DNA from: JAXMEQ01 sp046348225
GTDB lineage: Bacteria > Pseudomonadota > Gammaproteobacteria > Burkholderiales > Burkholderiaceae_C
Reading direction: 5' to 3'
Assembly (NCBI GenBank): GCA_046348225.1
Contig: JAXMEQ010000007.1
Location: forward strand, 124,001-188,000
Length of the DNA stretch: 64,000 bases
Every line of letters begins with the position of its first letter. Position 1 is the first letter of the stretch. The notes below the pieces were generated by a model that saw nothing but the letters and a program-made list of their open reading frames with translations, had not been told where the DNA came from and searched no databases. The position numbers were made by a program, and so were the translations under genes. Below, one piece after another: positions 33,150-42,127 of the stretch.

Positions 33150-35792
33150 TCAAGCTTCAGTGGGGAGTTGTGCTGCCAGCGCGGCCAGCAGCGCACCCAG
33201 TGTGGTCTCCAGTGTGGCGAGGTGGGCTGCAATCTCGTGCGGTGCCTGCGCCACGCGCAGGGCGTGTTCCAGCGCCGCAGCGCGGTCCTGCACCTGCGTG
33301 GCGCCCAGGTTGGCCGCCACGCCCTTGGTGGTGTGGGCCAGCCGTTCGGCGGTGGCCATGTCGCCTGCGGCCAGTGCGGTGCGGATTTGCTGCGGCACGG
33401 TGGCCTGCCCGGCGACAAAGCGGCGCAGCATGGCCAGGTACAGGCTAGTTTTGCCGGCCATGCGCTGCAGGCCCAGCACGGTGTCCAGCCCCTGGATGCC
33501 GTGCGGCAGGCCGGAGGCGGCCTGCCGCAGCGTGGCGCGTCCCATGCGCTCGCCCGAGGCCGGTGCGCCGCGGCGCGGACGGATCCAGCGCAGCAGCACA
33601 CTGCGCAGTTCCTGCGGGTCGATCGGCTTGACCAGAAAGTCGCTCATGCCGGCATTCAGGCACTTGCGGCGGTCCTGCGCCATGGCATTGGCCGTCATGG
33701 CCACGATGGGCAAGTGCTCCAGCGCGTCGATGTGCCGGATGGCGCGCGTGGCCGTCACGCCGTCCATCACGGGCATCTGCATGTCCATGAACACCAGGTC
33801 GTAGGGGCGTTGCTGCACGAGGTGCAGTGCGATCTCGCCGTTGTCGGCCACGTCCACCTGAAGGCCCGCGTCCTGCAGCAGTTCGCGTGCCACCTGCTGG
33901 TTGATATCGTTGTCTTCCACCAGCAGGATGCGTGCGCCTGTGAGGGCGGCCAGCGCGCTGTCGATGGTGGCCGTACCGCCACCGTGGCTGGCGCCTGCCG
34001 CGCTGGCCGCAGCGGCCGGGGCCGGCTCGCCGCGCCGCCCGCCCAGCGCGGTGATGGTGGTGTCAAACAGGATCGACGGGTTCACCGGCTTGACTAGCAC
34101 CTGGGCAATGCACGCGGTGTCGGGGTCGCCAGCCATTTCCTCGCGGCCAAAGGCCGTGACCATCAGGAACATGGGCGCAGCGGCCAGCCCCAGGGCCCGG
34201 ATGCGGCGCGCGGTTTCCAGCCCGTCCATGCCGGGCATGCGCCAGTCGAGGTAGACGATGTCAAACGGCTGGCCCTCGCGCGCGGCCTGCGCCACCGCCG
34301 CCACCGCTTCCGTGCCGCTGGCAGCCTCGGCAGTCACAAAGGTCATGCTCTGCAGCATGTCGGCCAGCACGGCGCGGGCATGTTCGTTGTCGTCCACCAC
34401 CAGTGCGCGGCGGCCGCGCAGGTCGGGGTTGGGCATCAGCCGCGGCTGCAGCGCCTGGCCAATGCCCAGCCGCGCACTGAACCAGAAGGTGCTGCCCTTG
34501 CCGTATTCGCTGTGGACGCCCACGTCGCCGCCCATCAGGTGTGCCAGCTTCTTGCTGATGGCCAGACCCAGGCCGGTGCCGCCAAAGCGGCGGGTGGTCG
34601 AGGTGTCGGCCTGTGAAAAGCTCTGGAACAGTCGGCCCTGCTGCTCGGGCGTGAGGCCGATGCCGGTGTCCTGCACGCGAAAGTGCAGCAACACGTCGGT
34701 GTCGGTGCGCTCGCTGGCGCGCACCGAGATCATGACTTCGCCGCGCTCTGTGAACTTCACCGCGTTGTTGGCGTAGTTCAGCAGGATCTGGCCGAGCCGC
34801 AGCGCGTCGCCCACCAGATTGGGTGGCACGTCGGGCGCCACCTCGAACACCAGTTCGAGCCCCTTGGCGTGGCATTTCTCGCTGATCAGGCTGGCGGTGT
34901 TGTCGAGCAGCGTTTCCAGGGTGAAATCGGCGCGCTCCAGGTCGAGCTTGCCGGCTTCTACCTTGGAGAAGTCCAGGATGTCGTTGATCACGCCCAGCAG
35001 GTGCTGGCCGGATGTCTGCACCTTGCTGATGTAGTCGCGCTGGCGCGGCGTCAGTTCGGTCTTCAGCACCAGGTGCGACAGGCCGATGATGGCGTTCATG
35101 GGCGTACGGATTTCGTGGCTCATGTTCGCCAGGAAGTCCGACTTCATGCGCGTGGCGTCCTCGGCCAGTTCCTTGGCGCGCTGCAGCTCTTCCTCGAACC
35201 GGCGGCTGGCCGTGATGTCGCGGCTGATGCCCAGCAGGCCCTGGGGCTCGCCGTTTTCGTCCCACAGCGGCGAGATGCGCGTTTGCAGCAGCATGCGCTG
35301 GCCGTCGGGCGTCTGCACCCAGTATTCGGCCGTTTCCTCGCGCAGTGTGCGCAGCACCAGGTCGTCGCGCGCCTGGATGACGCTGGCGCGCTCCGGCGGG
35401 AACAGGTCGTGACAGGTCAGGCCCCGCAGCGCTTCCACCGGCTTGCCCACCAGCGCTGCATAGGCCGTGTTGCAGCCGAGGTAGCGGCCCTGGCGGTCCT
35501 TGTAGAAGATGATGTCCGACATCGAGTTGATCAGCGACGCCAGCGTCGCGGCCTGCCGCTTGCGGGCCTGTTCGGCCTGCTGCTGCTCGGTGATGTCGCG
35601 CACATTGATGATGTACACGCCGTGCGCAGCGGTCTCGGTCTTGTACGCCTGGATGCGCACGTCGCGCAGCACGCCGTCCTTGCGCCGGTGCTGCGTGACG
35701 AAGCTGACTGGCTTGTTGTGCCCGCGCAGTGCGTCGTCCAGCGCTGCCAGGCTGTCGTCGCCGAACTGCATGTCGTACTCGCTGATGCGCAT
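33150..35792 (-). CDS. C-terminal kinase part: PAS-HisKA-HATPase-REC-REC-HPt
   Basis: The 880-residue open frame downstream of the TGA starts at an ATG inside the second PAS domain. GAGGAA lies 9 bases before this ATG, so reinitiation is possible. It contains one complete PAS (85-195), HisKA with H226, the N box LLNYANNAVKFTERG, DTGIGL and GGTGLGLAI G boxes, receiver 1 (YLDWRMPGMDG), receiver 2 (FMDMQMPVMDG) and an HPt module near 800-860. All phosphorelay residues are intact, so a free kinase could still work without the N-terminal sensor. No dedicated response regulator gene is adjacent. Confidence 0.7.
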   Translation of the reverse strand: MRISEYDMQFGDDSLAALDDALRGHNKPVSFVTQHRRKDGVLRDVRIQAYKTETAAHGVYIINVRDITEQQQAEQARKRQAATLASLINSMSDIIFYKDRQGRYLGCNTAYAALVGKPVEALRGLTCHDLFPPERASVIQARDDLVLRTLREETAEYWVQTPDGQRMLLQTRISPLWDENGEPQGLLGISRDITASRRFEEELQRAKELAEDATRMKSDFLANMSHEIRTPMNAIIGLSHLVLKTELTPRQRDYISKVQTSGQHLLGVINDILDFSKVEAGKLDLERADFTLETLLDNTASLISEKCHAKGLELVFEVAPDVPPNLVGDALRLGQILLNYANNAVKFTERGEVMISVRASERTDTDVLLHFRVQDTGIGLTPEQQGRLFQSFSQADTSTTRRFGGTGLGLAISKKLAHLMGGDVGVHSEYGKGSTFWFSARLGIGQALQPRLMPNPDLRGRRALVVDDNEHARAVLADMLQSMTFVTAEAASGTEAVAAVAQAAREGQPFDIVYLDWRMPGMDGLETARRIRALGLAAAPMFLMVTAFGREEMAGDPDTACIAQVLVKPVNPSILFDTTITALGGRRGEPAPAAAASAAGASHGGGTATIDSALAALTGARILLVEDNDINQQVARELLQDAGLQVDVADNGEIALHLVQQRPYDLVFMDMQMPVMDGVTATRAIRHIDALEHLPIVAMTANAMAQDRRKCLNAGMSDFLVKPIDPQELRSVLLRWIRPRRGAPASGERMGRATLRQAASGLPHGIQGLDTVLGLQRMAGKTSLYLAMLRRFVAGQATVPQQIRTALAAGDMATAERLAHTTKGVAANLGATQVQDRAAALEHALRVAQAPHEIAAHLATLETTLGALLAALAAQLPTEA

Positions 35793-35876
35793 GCCCAGCA
35801 GTTCCTCAAGGTCGTAGCCCAGGTGACGGCAGGCGGCCGGGTTGGCGTAGGTGACCTCGGCGCTGTCGCGGTCGAT

Positions 35877-36473
35877 TCAGAACATCGGCGGCGAATTCTC
35901 CAGCACCAGGTGGTTGAACAGCATCTTCTGCTCGTACTGCACGCGCAGCGTGATGTCACGGAAGGTGATGACGCTGCCCACGCACTGGCCGTGCACCCGC
36001 TGGGGCAGCACATGGCGCTCCAGCACGCGGCCGTCGAGCAGTTCGATCAGGCTCAGGTCCTCGCTGTCGGGGTGCTGGCGTCGCTGCTCGATGTGGGCCA
36101 GCAGGTCGGCCGGGTCCTTCACGCGCGTGCACTGGAACTCCACCAGCGATTGCGCGTTCATGTCACACAGCCGGTCTTCGGGAATGCCCCACAGCTCCAC
36201 AAAACGGATGTTGTAGTAGATCGAGTTGTCCGAACACTGCAGCGTGAGGATGCCATCGTTGGTGGCATCCAGCGTGGACACCAGCTGCTCGTGCGAGACG
36301 CGCAGCAGCGCCAGTTCGCGCTCGCGGAGGTCCAGCCGGCGTTCCGCCCGCTGCAGCCGCTTGCGGCTGTCGGCCAGTGCCTGCTGCAGGCGGTGCAATT
36401 CGTCCCCGGTGCCGGGCGTGGGCGGCGCAGACTGCGCCAGCGCAGCAGAAAGTTCGTCGGGGGCTCGGTCCAT
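35877..36473 (-). CDS. N-terminal sensor fragment of the interrupted histidine kinase
   Basis: The 198-residue fragment has a charged coiled coil (RRLDLRERELALLRVSHEQL) followed by a PAS domain (LDATNDGILTLQCSDNSIYY, then GSVITFRDITLRVQYEQK) and ends at the TGA after NSPPMF, where a second PAS domain begins. Alone it has no output domain. It starts 90 bp from the kefC gene stop. Confidence 0.6.
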   Translation of the reverse strand: MDRAPDELSAALAQSAPPTPGTGDELHRLQQALADSRKRLQRAERRLDLRERELALLRVSHEQLVSTLDATNDGILTLQCSDNSIYYNIRFVELWGIPEDRLCDMNAQSLVEFQCTRVKDPADLLAHIEQRRQHPDSEDLSLIELLDGRVLERHVLPQRVHGQCVGSVITFRDITLRVQYEQKMLFNHLVLENSPPMF

Positions 36474-36563
36474 GGTCGCTCCTCGGGGAGTGCACCCATG
36501 AGACCACCGGGCCCTGGCGGCCGGTTAGGAAAATTGCCTAAGTGGCTTGGGGAAATCGGCCGG

Positions 36564-38411
36564 TCAGTGCCCGTCCCAGCCTGGCGCCCGGGCTTCGCCG
36601 CGGGCCAGGCGGGCCTGCCGCTCGGCACGCTCGCGTGCCATCTGCTCTTCCAGTTGCTGGCGGCCCTGGCGGGCCACGGCGATCAGCTTGGCGCGGTCCT
36701 TGTGGTGCACGTACATCTGCTCGAACAGCTCGATGTTGTGCTGGCGGAAGCGCATGGCATGCTGGCGTGCCTCGTGGGGGGTGTGGCCCAGCAGCTCCAG
36801 CACGGTGCGTGCGCTGCGCAGGCTGGACTCGAACAGCTCGCGCTCCACATGCAGAACGCCCCGGTCGCGCAGCGCGTTCCAGTGCGTCACGTCACGGGCC
36901 CGTGCCACGATCTGCAGGTTGGGAAAGTGCGCCTGTGCGATGTCCACGATCTCCAGCGACTGTTCCGGGCTGTCCACCGCCACCACCAGCAGCCGGGCGT
37001 CGGCCGCACCGGCCGTGCGCAGCAGGTCGAGCCGGGTGGCGTCGCCGTAGAACACTTGGTAGCCGAAGGTGCGTGCGGCGTCCACCATCTCGGCGTCGTG
37101 GTCGAGCACGGTGGCCCGGATGCCCTGCGCTGACAGCATGCGCCCGATGATCTGGCCGTAGCGGCCGAAGCCGGCAATGATGATGGCGGCGTCCTGGGGT
37201 TCGGACAGCTCTTCCATGGTTGTGACGTTGCAGTTGGCAAAACGCGGCAGCAGCAGCTTGTCCACCAGCACCAGCAGCAGCGGGCTCAGCAGCATCGAAA
37301 TGGCCACCGCACCGATCAGCAGCGAGGCGGTTTCGGCCGGGAACACCCGGGCCCCGGCAGCGGCCTGAAACACCACGAACGCAAACTCGCCGCCTTGCGC
37401 CAGCAGCAGGGTGAACACCGGCCGCTCCTGGAACGGCACCCCCATCAGGCGCGCCAGCCCGTAGATCACCACGCCCTTGACGGCCAGGAAACCCAGCACC
37501 ACCAGCGCCATCAGGCCCGGGGATTTCATCAGCACCCCGAAGTCGATGCTCATGCCGACCGCCATGAAGAACAGGCCGAGCAACAGGCCCTTGAAGGGCT
37601 CGATGTCGGTCTCCAGCTCGCGGCGGTACTCGCTCTCGGCCAGCAGCACGCCGGCCAGGAAGGCGCCCAGCGCCATCGACAGGCCGACCAGCTGCATCAG
37701 TGCGGCAATGGCCACCACCAGCAGCAGCGAGGCGGCGGTGAAGATTTCAGGGGTGTCGCTCTTGGCGATCCAGCGCAGCGCCGGGCGCAGCAGCAGCCGG
37801 CCACCCAGCACGATGCCGGCAATCACGCCGATGATCTTGGCCGCCTCCAGCCAGCGGCTCGCGTCCGCGGCGCCGTCTGCAGCACCGGCGGCCACACCCA
37901 GCAGCGGCAGCAGTGCCAGGATCGGAATGGCCGCCACGTCCTGGAACAGCAGGATCGAGAAGCCCGCCTGCCCGCTGGTGGTGGGCAGCAGGTTGCGCTC
38001 GCCCATCACCTGCAGGGCAATGGCGGTCGATGACAGTGCCAGCCCCAGCGCGGCCACCAGGGCGATCTTCCAGGGCACGCCCGCTGCCCAGGCCACGGCG
38101 AACAGCAGCGCGGTGCAGCCCAGCACCTGGGCACTGCCCCAGCCAAAGATCGGCCGGCGCAGGTTCCACAGGCGCTTGGGCTCGAGCTCCAGCCCCACCA
38201 GAAACAGCATCAGCACCACGCCGAACTCGGCAAAGTGCAGGATGTCTTCCACATTGGTGACCAGCCCCAGCCCCCAGGGCCCGATGGCAATCCCGGCGGC
38301 CAGATAGCCGATGATGGCGCCCAGGCCCAGCGCTTTGGACAGCGGCACCGCCAGCACGGCAGCGCCCAGATAAATGAGGCTGTTGGTCAGCCAGGCGGGT
38401 GCGTGTTCCAC
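36564..38411 (-). CDS. kefC: Glutathione-regulated K+/H+ antiporter of the KefB/KefC type (CPA2)
   Basis: The 615-residue protein has 12-13 transmembrane helices of the CPA2 fold, with LQVMGERNLLPTTSGQAG and FQDVAAIPIL in the transport core, and a cytoplasmic Rossmann KTN (TrkA-N) domain starting IIIAGFGRYGQIIGRML near residue 410. A coiled, charged C-terminal tail follows. It exports K+ during electrophile stress and is held closed by glutathione. The oxidoreductase gene kefF lies three bases upstream of its start, as expected for its activating subunit. Confidence 0.88.
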   Translation of the reverse strand: MEHAPAWLTNSLIYLGAAVLAVPLSKALGLGAIIGYLAAGIAIGPWGLGLVTNVEDILHFAEFGVVLMLFLVGLELEPKRLWNLRRPIFGWGSAQVLGCTALLFAVAWAAGVPWKIALVAALGLALSSTAIALQVMGERNLLPTTSGQAGFSILLFQDVAAIPILALLPLLGVAAGAADGAADASRWLEAAKIIGVIAGIVLGGRLLLRPALRWIAKSDTPEIFTAASLLLVVAIAALMQLVGLSMALGAFLAGVLLAESEYRRELETDIEPFKGLLLGLFFMAVGMSIDFGVLMKSPGLMALVVLGFLAVKGVVIYGLARLMGVPFQERPVFTLLLAQGGEFAFVVFQAAAGARVFPAETASLLIGAVAISMLLSPLLLVLVDKLLLPRFANCNVTTMEELSEPQDAAIIIAGFGRYGQIIGRMLSAQGIRATVLDHDAEMVDAARTFGYQVFYGDATRLDLLRTAGAADARLLVVAVDSPEQSLEIVDIAQAHFPNLQIVARARDVTHWNALRDRGVLHVERELFESSLRSARTVLELLGHTPHEARQHAMRFRQHNIELFEQMYVHHKDRAKLIAVARQGRQQLEEQMARERAERQARLARGEARAPGWDGH

Positions 38412-38414
38412 GGG

Positions 38415-39047
38415 TCAGCTCTCCTCGGCGGGACGGTCGGTGACGGGCACTTCGCAGGCCGGGCTGCTGTCCATGCCGTCCAGCTCGGGCCACTGCGGAT
38501 AGCGGGCCAGGCGCTCGCGGAACACCGCCACATGGGCGGCGACCTCGGCGTCGCTGACCCGGTGGGCGCCATGCAGCAGCAACGGTGGCAGAAAGCGCAT
38601 GCCGCACAGCGCGGCGGTCTGTTCGTAGGGTGGCAGGAAGGCGTCAAAAAAGTAGCGGTTGTAGCCCTGCGGATGGTAGGAATCCTCCGGCCCGCCGGTG
38701 GTGGCCACCAGCCAGAGGTCCTTGCCCCGCAGCGCGGTACCGCCAGTGCCATAGGCCCAGCCCCAGGTCAGCACCTCGTCCAGCCAGAGCTTGAGCAGCG
38801 CCGGCATGGAGTACCACTGCACGGGGTGCAGCAGCACCAGCAGTTGAGCGCCTGCCAGGCGGGCCTGCTCGGCCGGCATGTCGATGGCGTAGTCGGGGTA
38901 GCGCGCGTACAGGTCGAGCGCCTGCACCCCCGGCACCGCCTGCGCGGCCTCGAACAGCGGGCGGTTGACGCGCGACTCGCGCCAGTTGGGGTGGGCCGCC
39001 AGCACATGGACCGGGGCCGGCAGGGGGGTGGTGGCGAGCGCTTGCAT
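38415..39047 (-). CDS. kefF: NAD(P)H oxidoreductase, KefF/KefG-like ancillary subunit
   Basis: The 210-residue flavodoxin-fold quinone reductase has AAHPNWRESRVNRPL at the FMN-binding N-terminus, HPVQWYSMPALLKLWLDEV and WLVATTGGPEDSY, all typical of the DT-diaphorase/KefF-G family. It is needed for full activity of KefC and may itself reduce quinone electrophiles. It precedes kefC by 3 bp in one operon. The start at 39047 was chosen as the family start. It diverges from parA. Confidence 0.85.
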   Translation of the reverse strand: MQALATTPLPAPVHVLAAHPNWRESRVNRPLFEAAQAVPGVQALDLYARYPDYAIDMPAEQARLAGAQLLVLLHPVQWYSMPALLKLWLDEVLTWGWAYGTGGTALRGKDLWLVATTGGPEDSYHPQGYNRYFFDAFLPPYEQTAALCGMRFLPPLLLHGAHRVSDAEVAAHVAVFRERLARYPQWPELDGMDSSPACEVPVTDRPAEES

Positions 39048-39111
39048 ACCGCTAACATAGCGCAACTGCGGAAGTCGATCGCAAGCCCCCTTCATTTCAA
39101 AGGAGCTTCAC

Positions 39112-39729
39112 ATGCCAGTTGTGGTTGTTGCCAATCCCAAGGGCGGTGTCGGGAAGTCCACCCTCTCCACCAACATTGCGGGCTACTTTGCCAGCCAGGG
39201 CCATGCCGTGATGCTGGGCGACGCCGACCGCCAGCAGTCGTCGGCGCTGTGGCTGGGGCTGCGCCCGCCTGAGGCGCGCCGCATCCAGAGCTGGGACTTC
39301 AGCACCGACAACATTGCCAGGCCCCCCAAAGGCACCACCCATGTGGTGCTGGATACCCCGGCGGGCCTGCACGGCAAGCTGTTCCGCGAGGCACTGAAGC
39401 TGGCCGACAAGGTGCTGGTGCCGCTGCAACCCAGCGTGTTTGACATCTTTGCCACCCGCGCCTTCCTGGACGAACTGGCCGAGCACCGCAAGGCCTCGCA
39501 GATGCAGGTGGGCATCGTGGGCATGCGGGTGGACTCGCGCACCATCGCGGCCGACAAGCTGCACGCGTTTGTGGACAGCCTGGGCCTGCCGGTGCTGGGC
39601 TACCTGCGCCACACGCAGAACTACATCCATCTCGCGGCGCGCGGCCTGACGCTGTTTGATGTGGCGCCGGGCCGGGTCGAGCGCGACCTGGAGCAGTGGC
39701 AGGGCATCTGTCACTGGCTCGACAAGTAG
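39112..39729 (+). CDS. parA: Orphan ParA-family ATPase
   Basis: The 205-residue P-loop ATPase has the deviant Walker A KGGVGKST at residues 10-17 with the signature lysine (K10), the Walker A' DADRQQS and Walker B VVLDTP. It lacks an N-terminal DNA-binding domain and any ParB partner nearby. Such short ParA/MipZ/PpfA-like ATPases position cellular cargos such as chemosensory clusters or carboxysomes. Here there is no obvious cargo. A GGAG-type ribosome site precedes the ATG. Confidence 0.88.
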   Translation: MPVVVVANPKGGVGKSTLSTNIAGYFASQGHAVMLGDADRQQSSALWLGLRPPEARRIQSWDFSTDNIARPPKGTTHVVLDTPAGLHGKLFREALKLADKVLVPLQPSVFDIFATRAFLDELAEHRKASQMQVGIVGMRVDSRTIAADKLHAFVDSLGLPVLGYLRHTQNYIHLAARGLTLFDVAPGRVERDLEQWQGICHWLDK

Positions 39730-39757
39730 GCGCGCCGCCTGCCGCTACATTGGCGGC

Positions 39758-40213
39758 ATGAAAACCTTCCAGACCCTTTCCGACCTGGCGGCCCTTGTGG
39801 GCCAGGACGTGGCCACCAGCGACTGGCTGACCATCACGCAGGAGCAGGTCAACCAGTTTGCGCAGGCCACCGGCGACCACCAGTGGATCCATGTGGATGT
39901 GGCGCGGGCTACGGACGGGCCGTTTGGTGCGCCGATTGCGCATGGCTTCCTCACGTTGTCGCTGATCCCGAAGTTTTTCGAGACATCGATTGACATCGTC
40001 CAGTCGCGCATGGGGGTGAATTACGGCCTGAACAAGGTGCGCTTCACCGCACCGGTGCCGGTGGGCAGCCGGCTGCGCGCCCACATGAAGCTGCTGGCCT
40101 GCGAGCCGATTGACAACGACGGCATGCAGATGACCTGGGGCGTGACGATCGAGCGCGAGGGCGTGGCCAAGCCGGTGTGCGTGGCCGAATCGCTGTCGCG
40201 CCGTTACCCCTGA
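39758..40213 (+). CDS. MaoC-like (R)-specific enoyl-CoA hydratase
   Basis: The 151-residue hot-dog-fold protein carries the hydratase-2 motif FAQATGDHQWIHVD, with catalytic Asp and His, then GPFGAPIAHGFLTLSL. It hydrates trans-2-enoyl-CoA to (R)-3-hydroxyacyl-CoA or, in PhaJ-like roles, feeds polyhydroxyalkanoate synthesis. It is 28 bp downstream of parA and ends at a strong terminator. Confidence 0.9.
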   Translation: MKTFQTLSDLAALVGQDVATSDWLTITQEQVNQFAQATGDHQWIHVDVARATDGPFGAPIAHGFLTLSLIPKFFETSIDIVQSRMGVNYGLNKVRFTAPVPVGSRLRAHMKLLACEPIDNDGMQMTWGVTIEREGVAKPVCVAESLSRRYP

Positions 40214-40231
40214 AGCTTCCGGCCCCCAATG

Positions 40232-40257
40232 AAAAAAGCCCGCGCTGCGGGCTTTTT
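40232..40257. terminator. Intrinsic terminator
   Basis: AAAAAAGCCCGC-GCT-GCGGGCTTTTTT: a 6-bp G/C stem flanked by an A-run and a T-run. It serves the MaoC gene on the plus strand and can serve the convergent minus-strand gene. Confidence 0.88.
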
Positions 40258-40281
40258 TGTTGGCGCGGGGCGCGGGCCGGA

Positions 40282-40566
40282 TTACATCAGGCTGGCTTCG
40301 CCGTTGGGGATCATGCCGGCGCGCAGGGCGCTGGCGGCTTCGGCGCGAACGTCAGCGCGCGACAGGCCGGACTGGCTGACTTCCAGCACGCCGGTGCTGC
40401 CATTGCCGATCTTCACCGGGTTGCGGGCTTCGGCCTGCACTTCGGCGCGGCTGCGCTGGCTTTCCACCTTGATGGAGAACTGCGAGCCGTCGGCTTCGTC
40501 GGCGTGGGCGCCGAAAGCGGCAAAAGCGGACAGGGCGGTGACGGCGAGGATGCGAGCGGTTTTCAT
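40282..40566 (-). CDS. Small exported protein with repeated SRAxVxAEA motif
   Basis: The 94-residue protein has a signal peptide ending AHA at residue 22. The mature part contains two copies of SRA-[ED]-V-x-AEA (about residues 39 and 69), a pattern seen in the DUF4148-like secreted proteins abundant in Burkholderiales. Function is unknown. It is single and transcribed toward the terminator at 40232. Confidence 0.75.
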   Translation of the reverse strand: MKTARILAVTALSAFAAFGAHADEADGSQFSIKVESQRSRAEVQAEARNPVKIGNGSTGVLEVSQSGLSRADVRAEAASALRAGMIPNGEASLM

Positions 40567-40696
40567 GGATGAGTCCTTTCAGAACACAGTGGGTTGAACA
40601 AACCTCGACGGGGAGGCCGGCTGGCTTCTGGTTCGTCGATGAGTGGACTTTACGCAGTGTCGCCACCAATGAAAACTACTCAGTCATCAATTGAAC

Positions 40697-40745
40697 ATTG
40701 CAGTATTTGCAATAATGGATTTATTTGTATCAAATCTGTTGCAAT
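40697..40745. promoter_or_regulatory. Putative LysR operator with TTGCAAT repeats
   Basis: ATTGCA-GTATT-TGCAAT at 40697-40713 is a 6-bp inverted repeat, and TTGCAAT recurs at 40739-40745, one base before the lysR start codon. The sequence is unusually A/T-rich. The dyad would suit LysR-type autoregulation. Confidence 0.5.
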
Positions 40746-41657
40746 ATGGACCGCTTGCTCGCGATGAAGATTTTTCGCCACGTAGTGGACGACGGCGGCT
40801 TTGCCGCGGCCGCCCGCACGCTGGATTTGTCGCCTGCGGCCGTGACGCGCATGGTGGCTGCGCTGGAGACGCAGCTGGGGGCGCGGCTGCTGCAGCGCAC
40901 CACCCGCAAGCTGGCGCTGACGGACGTGGGCGAGGCCTACCTGCACCGGGTCCGCAACATCCTGCATGAGGTGGAAGACGCCGAGTCCGAAGTGGCCACC
41001 AGCACGCGCGAACTGCAGGGCACGCTGCATGTGCTGGCCACGCCGGTGCTGGCGTCGTACTTCCTGTCGCCGCGCATTGCCACCTGGCAGGCACGCCACC
41101 CTCGGGTGGTGCTGGACCTGGCGATCGACCCGTTCCCTCAGTCGCGCATCGAGGAGTTTGACGTGACCTTCCTGGTGGTGGACGAGGGCTTCGACGCCGA
41201 CATCGTGGCCCGCCCGCTGGCCACCACCGACTGGATTGCCTGTGCCGCGCCCGACCACCTGGCGCGCGCCGGCACGCCGCAGACCCCGCAGGACCTGCTG
41301 GCCCACCCCTACCTGAAGTTCCAGTGGCCGCAGAACTCGGGCCACAGCGGCCGCCGCACCCGGCTGGTGCCGGCCGCAGGCGACGGCGCGCCCGCCGAGC
41401 TGGACTGGCCGGCGGCCTTGCAGACGACGAGCTTTGACGTGCTGCTGCGGACAGCGCTCGACGGGGCGGGCATCACCTTCCTGTCGCGCCTGCTGGTGGC
41501 GCCACACCTGGCGCGCGGCACGCTGGTGCATGTGCTGCCCGACTGGATGTTCGGCCGCTTCACCATCTATGCCGCGCTGCCCACACGCAAGTTCATGCCT
41601 GCGCGCACCCGGGCGTTTCTGGACTTCCTGGCCGAATTCGCACCGGCGCCGGGCTAG
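40746..41657 (+). CDS. LysR-family transcriptional regulator
   Basis: The 303-residue protein has an N-terminal winged helix-turn-helix (LLAMKIFRHVVDDGGFAAAA, SPAAVTRMVAALETQLGARL, LLQRTTRKLALTDVGEAYL) and a C-terminal substrate-binding domain of the CrgA/DsdC-like subgroup (YFLSPRIATWQARHP). The ATG at 40746 places the helix-turn-helix normally. Its ligand and target genes are unknown; its stop overlaps that of the convergent trmL gene. Confidence 0.9.
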   Translation: MDRLLAMKIFRHVVDDGGFAAAARTLDLSPAAVTRMVAALETQLGARLLQRTTRKLALTDVGEAYLHRVRNILHEVEDAESEVATSTRELQGTLHVLATPVLASYFLSPRIATWQARHPRVVLDLAIDPFPQSRIEEFDVTFLVVDEGFDADIVARPLATTDWIACAAPDHLARAGTPQTPQDLLAHPYLKFQWPQNSGHSGRRTRLVPAAGDGAPAELDWPAALQTTSFDVLLRTALDGAGITFLSRLLVAPHLARGTLVHVLPDWMFGRFTIYAALPTRKFMPARTRAFLDFLAEFAPAPG

Positions 41658-42121
41658 GCCCCGGCAAAGCCGTTTTGCCGCCAGGCTTCGAACACCGTCA
41701 CCGCCACGGCGTTGGACAGGTTCAGGCTGCGCTGGCCGGCGCGCATGGGCAGGCGGAGCTGCTGCGCCGGGGCAAAGCGCTCGCGCAGGGCAGGCGCCAG
41801 GCCCCGGGTTTCGGCGCCGAATACCAGCCAGTCGCCCGGTGCAAAGGCCACCTCGTGCACCCGCCGCGTGCCGTGCGTGGTCATGGCGAACAGGCGCGTG
41901 GGGGCGGGCTGCATGGCGTCGATGAATGCCGGCCAGCTGGCGTGGCGGCGCACCTCGGCGTACTCGTGATAGTCCAGCCCGGCCCGGCGCATGTGCCGGT
42001 CGTCCATCGAAAAGCCCAGCGGCTCGACCAGGTGCAGGGCGCAGCCGGTGTTGGCTGCCAGCCGGATCACGTTGCCGGTGTTGGGCGGGATTTCAGGCTC
42101 GACCAGAACGATGTTGAACAT
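41654..42121 (-). CDS. trmL: tRNA (cytidine(34)-2'-O)-methyltransferase
   Basis: The 155-residue SPOUT methyltransferase has the hallmarks PEIPPNTGNVIRLAANTGC, LVFGAETRGL and the C-terminal knot motif RSLNLSNAVAVTVFEAWRQ. It methylates the wobble ribose of tRNA-Leu. Length is the family norm. It follows comF by 6 bp on the same strand. Confidence 0.92.
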   Translation of the reverse strand: MFNIVLVEPEIPPNTGNVIRLAANTGCALHLVEPLGFSMDDRHMRRAGLDYHEYAEVRRHASWPAFIDAMQPAPTRLFAMTTHGTRRVHEVAFAPGDWLVFGAETRGLAPALRERFAPAQQLRLPMRAGQRSLNLSNAVAVTVFEAWRQNGFAGA

Positions 42122-42127
42122 GGGGCG

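Larger units (their letters stand above)
33150..36473 (-). pseudogene. Hybrid sensor histidine kinase gene interrupted by one TGA codon
   Basis: A single reading frame of 1107 codons runs from 36473 to 33150 with one in-frame TGA at 35879-35877. Predicted order in the whole protein: coiled coil (25-60), PAS 1 (60-180), PAS 2 (about 200-320), PAS 3 (330-450), HisKA with phospho-His 453 in MSHEIRTP, HATPase (570-690), receiver 1, receiver 2 and an HPt domain with AHTTKG. Just after the stop the frame continues IDRDSAEV, in the middle of the second PAS domain; Trp (TGG) is the expected residue. The interruption is a single base change (or a sequencing error). No membrane segment is visible. The two separate open frames are listed below. 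Confidence 0.75.

Noticed and set aside
35877..35879. TGA in the histidine kinase read as selenocysteine (selD is nearby)
   Set aside because: Trp is expected at this position of a PAS domain, no selenocysteine insertion hairpin is evident, and no selA or selB is seen.
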